Positions 63,173 to 64,000 of a DNA stretch of 64,000 nt are shown here, piece by piece. Origin of the DNA: Algoriella xinjiangensis (GTDB lineage Bacteria; Bacteroidota; Bacteroidia; Flavobacteriales; Weeksellaceae); assembly GCF_900115015.1 (NCBI RefSeq), contig NZ_FOUZ01000009.1:109998-173997 (forward strand), given 5' to 3'. The position numbers and the translations under genes were made by a program. A model generated the notes under the pieces. The model saw only the letters and a list, made by a program, of their open reading frames with translations, was not told the DNA's origin and did not search any database. Position 1 is the stretch's first letter, and each line of letters starts with the position of its first letter.

Positions 63173-63258
63173 ACCCCCTCCCTCCGTATCCTGTTAAGTA
63201 CCCCTCCCTACCTAATAGGTAAAAAGAGAAAGCAGGTTGCTTCAAAAATTTTTTAAAA
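63173..63258 (+). repeat. Island-flanking bipartite repeat, right copy
   Basis: Block A (63173-63209, begins ACCCCCTCCCTCCGTATCC) and block B (63239-63258, GCTTCAAAAATTTTTTAAAA) correspond to the left copy at 38827. It lies about 400 bases before the PorT-like gene. The remaining 63064-63570 region is AT-rich and I see no ORF in it. Confidence 0.65.
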
Positions 63259-63539
63259 TTTTTTCGGATTCTAAAATCTTAGATGTATTAAAATCAAGTG
63301 GATTAATCAGAATTTATATAAAAAAATTTTTTTTCTAAATTGAAAATCATAAACCTATGATAATTAATTATTTATTACATTTTTAAAAAGTTAATTGAAA
63401 ATAATGGATGTTATTTTGGCTTAATTAATATCGTTTATTAATAATATATAATCATTAATAATATTCTGAATGTAACGTATTGATAATTTTTAAAAAAAAA
63501 AGCAAAATAACAATATTACTTAAAAGTGAAAAAAATAAC

Positions 63540-63547
63540 TACATTTG
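63540..63547 (+). promoter_or_regulatory. -7 element TACATTTG before the PorT-like gene
   Basis: An exact TAnnTTTG 23 bases before the ATG at 63571. Confidence 0.6.
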
Positions 63548-63570
63548 TATAAAATTTATCTATATACATT

Positions 63571-63954
63571 ATGAGAAAAATATTTATTTTAAGTCTTTTA
63601 TTACCATTCGCTTTAAGTAATGTAAATGCACAAAGTTTAGAGGATTTAAGGTTTGGTGTTACTGGAGGTTTAAATTTGAGTAACATGACAAATTTTGATT
63701 CTAAAGCTTCATTTCATTTAGGATTAAAAGCGGAAAAATCTATAACGGAAAATGTCTTTATTGAAGGAGCGGTTCTATACTCTGCAAAAGGAGCTAAAAT
63801 GGATTTTGGAAGTTTAGGTTCAAATAAGATTAATGCTAATTATATTGAAGTTCCAATTCATATTGGATACGTTTATAATATTAATCCTGAATTAGATATA
63901 AGAGGTGTAATCTTCCCCTTGTTAGGAACATTTAAAAGTATAGTTTTTATTTAA
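63571..63954 (+). CDS. Outer-membrane beta-barrel protein (PorT-like), apparently truncated
   Basis: The 127-residue product has a signal peptide (1-20, 'SNVNAQ') and the start of an OMP_b-brl_2/PorT-like barrel ('FGVTGGLNLSNM', 'FIEGAVLYSAKGA', 'NYIEVPIHIGYVYN'). Family members have about 190-220 residues; this one stops after 'LDIRGVIFPLLGTFKSIVFI', whose last 18 residues no longer look like barrel strands. A frameshift or an insertion near 63903 is likely. The window ends shortly after, so the rest cannot be checked. Confidence 0.7.
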   Translation: MRKIFILSLLLPFALSNVNAQSLEDLRFGVTGGLNLSNMTNFDSKASFHLGLKAEKSITENVFIEGAVLYSAKGAKMDFGSLGSNKINANYIEVPIHIGYVYNINPELDIRGVIFPLLGTFKSIVFI

Positions 63955-64000
63955 TATTATTGTATTATTATTTTGATTAATTTGAAATGTAGGAAAATCA

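Overview
The window looks like a chromosomal segment of a low-GC Bacteroidota, most likely class Flavobacteriia (Weeksellaceae, Empedobacter/Chryseobacterium-like). The reasons are many TAnnTTTG -7 promoter elements, no clear Shine-Dalgarno sites, a type IX secretion sorting domain, a fused DAHP synthase/chorismate mutase, flavobacterial-type ParE/ParC and hairpin terminators between most units. The genus is an inference from style, not a database result.

Region 1 (1-38700) is housekeeping: a partial DUF2459 gene, clpB, cysE-cysK, a DUF2147 protein, an MsbA-type ABC exporter, aroA, a MazG-like pyrophosphohydrolase, two transglutaminase-like DUF3857 proteins, dtd, rsgA, an aromatic amino acid operon (pheA - aminotransferase - tyrA - DAHPS/chorismate mutase), a GldA-like ATPase, a thioredoxin-like protein, ychF, a T9SS cargo protein, a methionine-type aminotransferase, parE - membrane protein - parC - rhomboid, an NlpC/P60 lipoprotein, four tRNA-Glu genes around rpsT, a fused Dpp-type double ATPase, a CorC-like protein, an exonuclease, a serine hydrolase, sodA, folB and tRNA-Cys. 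The pheA operon is preceded by an unannotated 28-codon ORF rich in Phe and Tyr codons and a leader terminator, which together form a classical transcription attenuator.

Region 2 (about 38800-59850) is an accessory island beside tRNA-Cys. The first ten genes (39297-53145) run with almost no gaps: an SrfB-like actin/Hsp70-fold ATPase, an SrfC-like large P-loop GTPase, several single-pass membrane proteins, a membrane-anchored subtilisin-like protease, a second GTPase with helical repeats, and an exported coiled-coil protein. After a convergent DUF805 gene, a second run (53579-59817) encodes a degenerate protein-kinase-like protein with a PEGA domain, two tandem PEGA membrane proteins, two duplicated lipoproteins (one ending in SH3b, one in SPOR), an SH3-type lipoprotein and a DUF1810 protein. 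I infer a trans-envelope machine with three cytosolic NTPases, inner-membrane adaptors, a periplasmic protease and peptidoglycan-facing lipoproteins. I know of no functional description of this set in Bacteroidota; it is the best candidate here for an undescribed system.

Region 3 (59841-64000) holds an LTD-MORN protein and a VanY-type peptidase, an IS3-family element with a predicted -1 frameshift that separates a small membrane-protein start from its downstream sequence, and a PorT-like outer-membrane protein with an abnormal early end. A bipartite sequence element occurs in the same orientation at 38827 and 63173, upstream of the first island gene and of the PorT-like gene, and so brackets the island.
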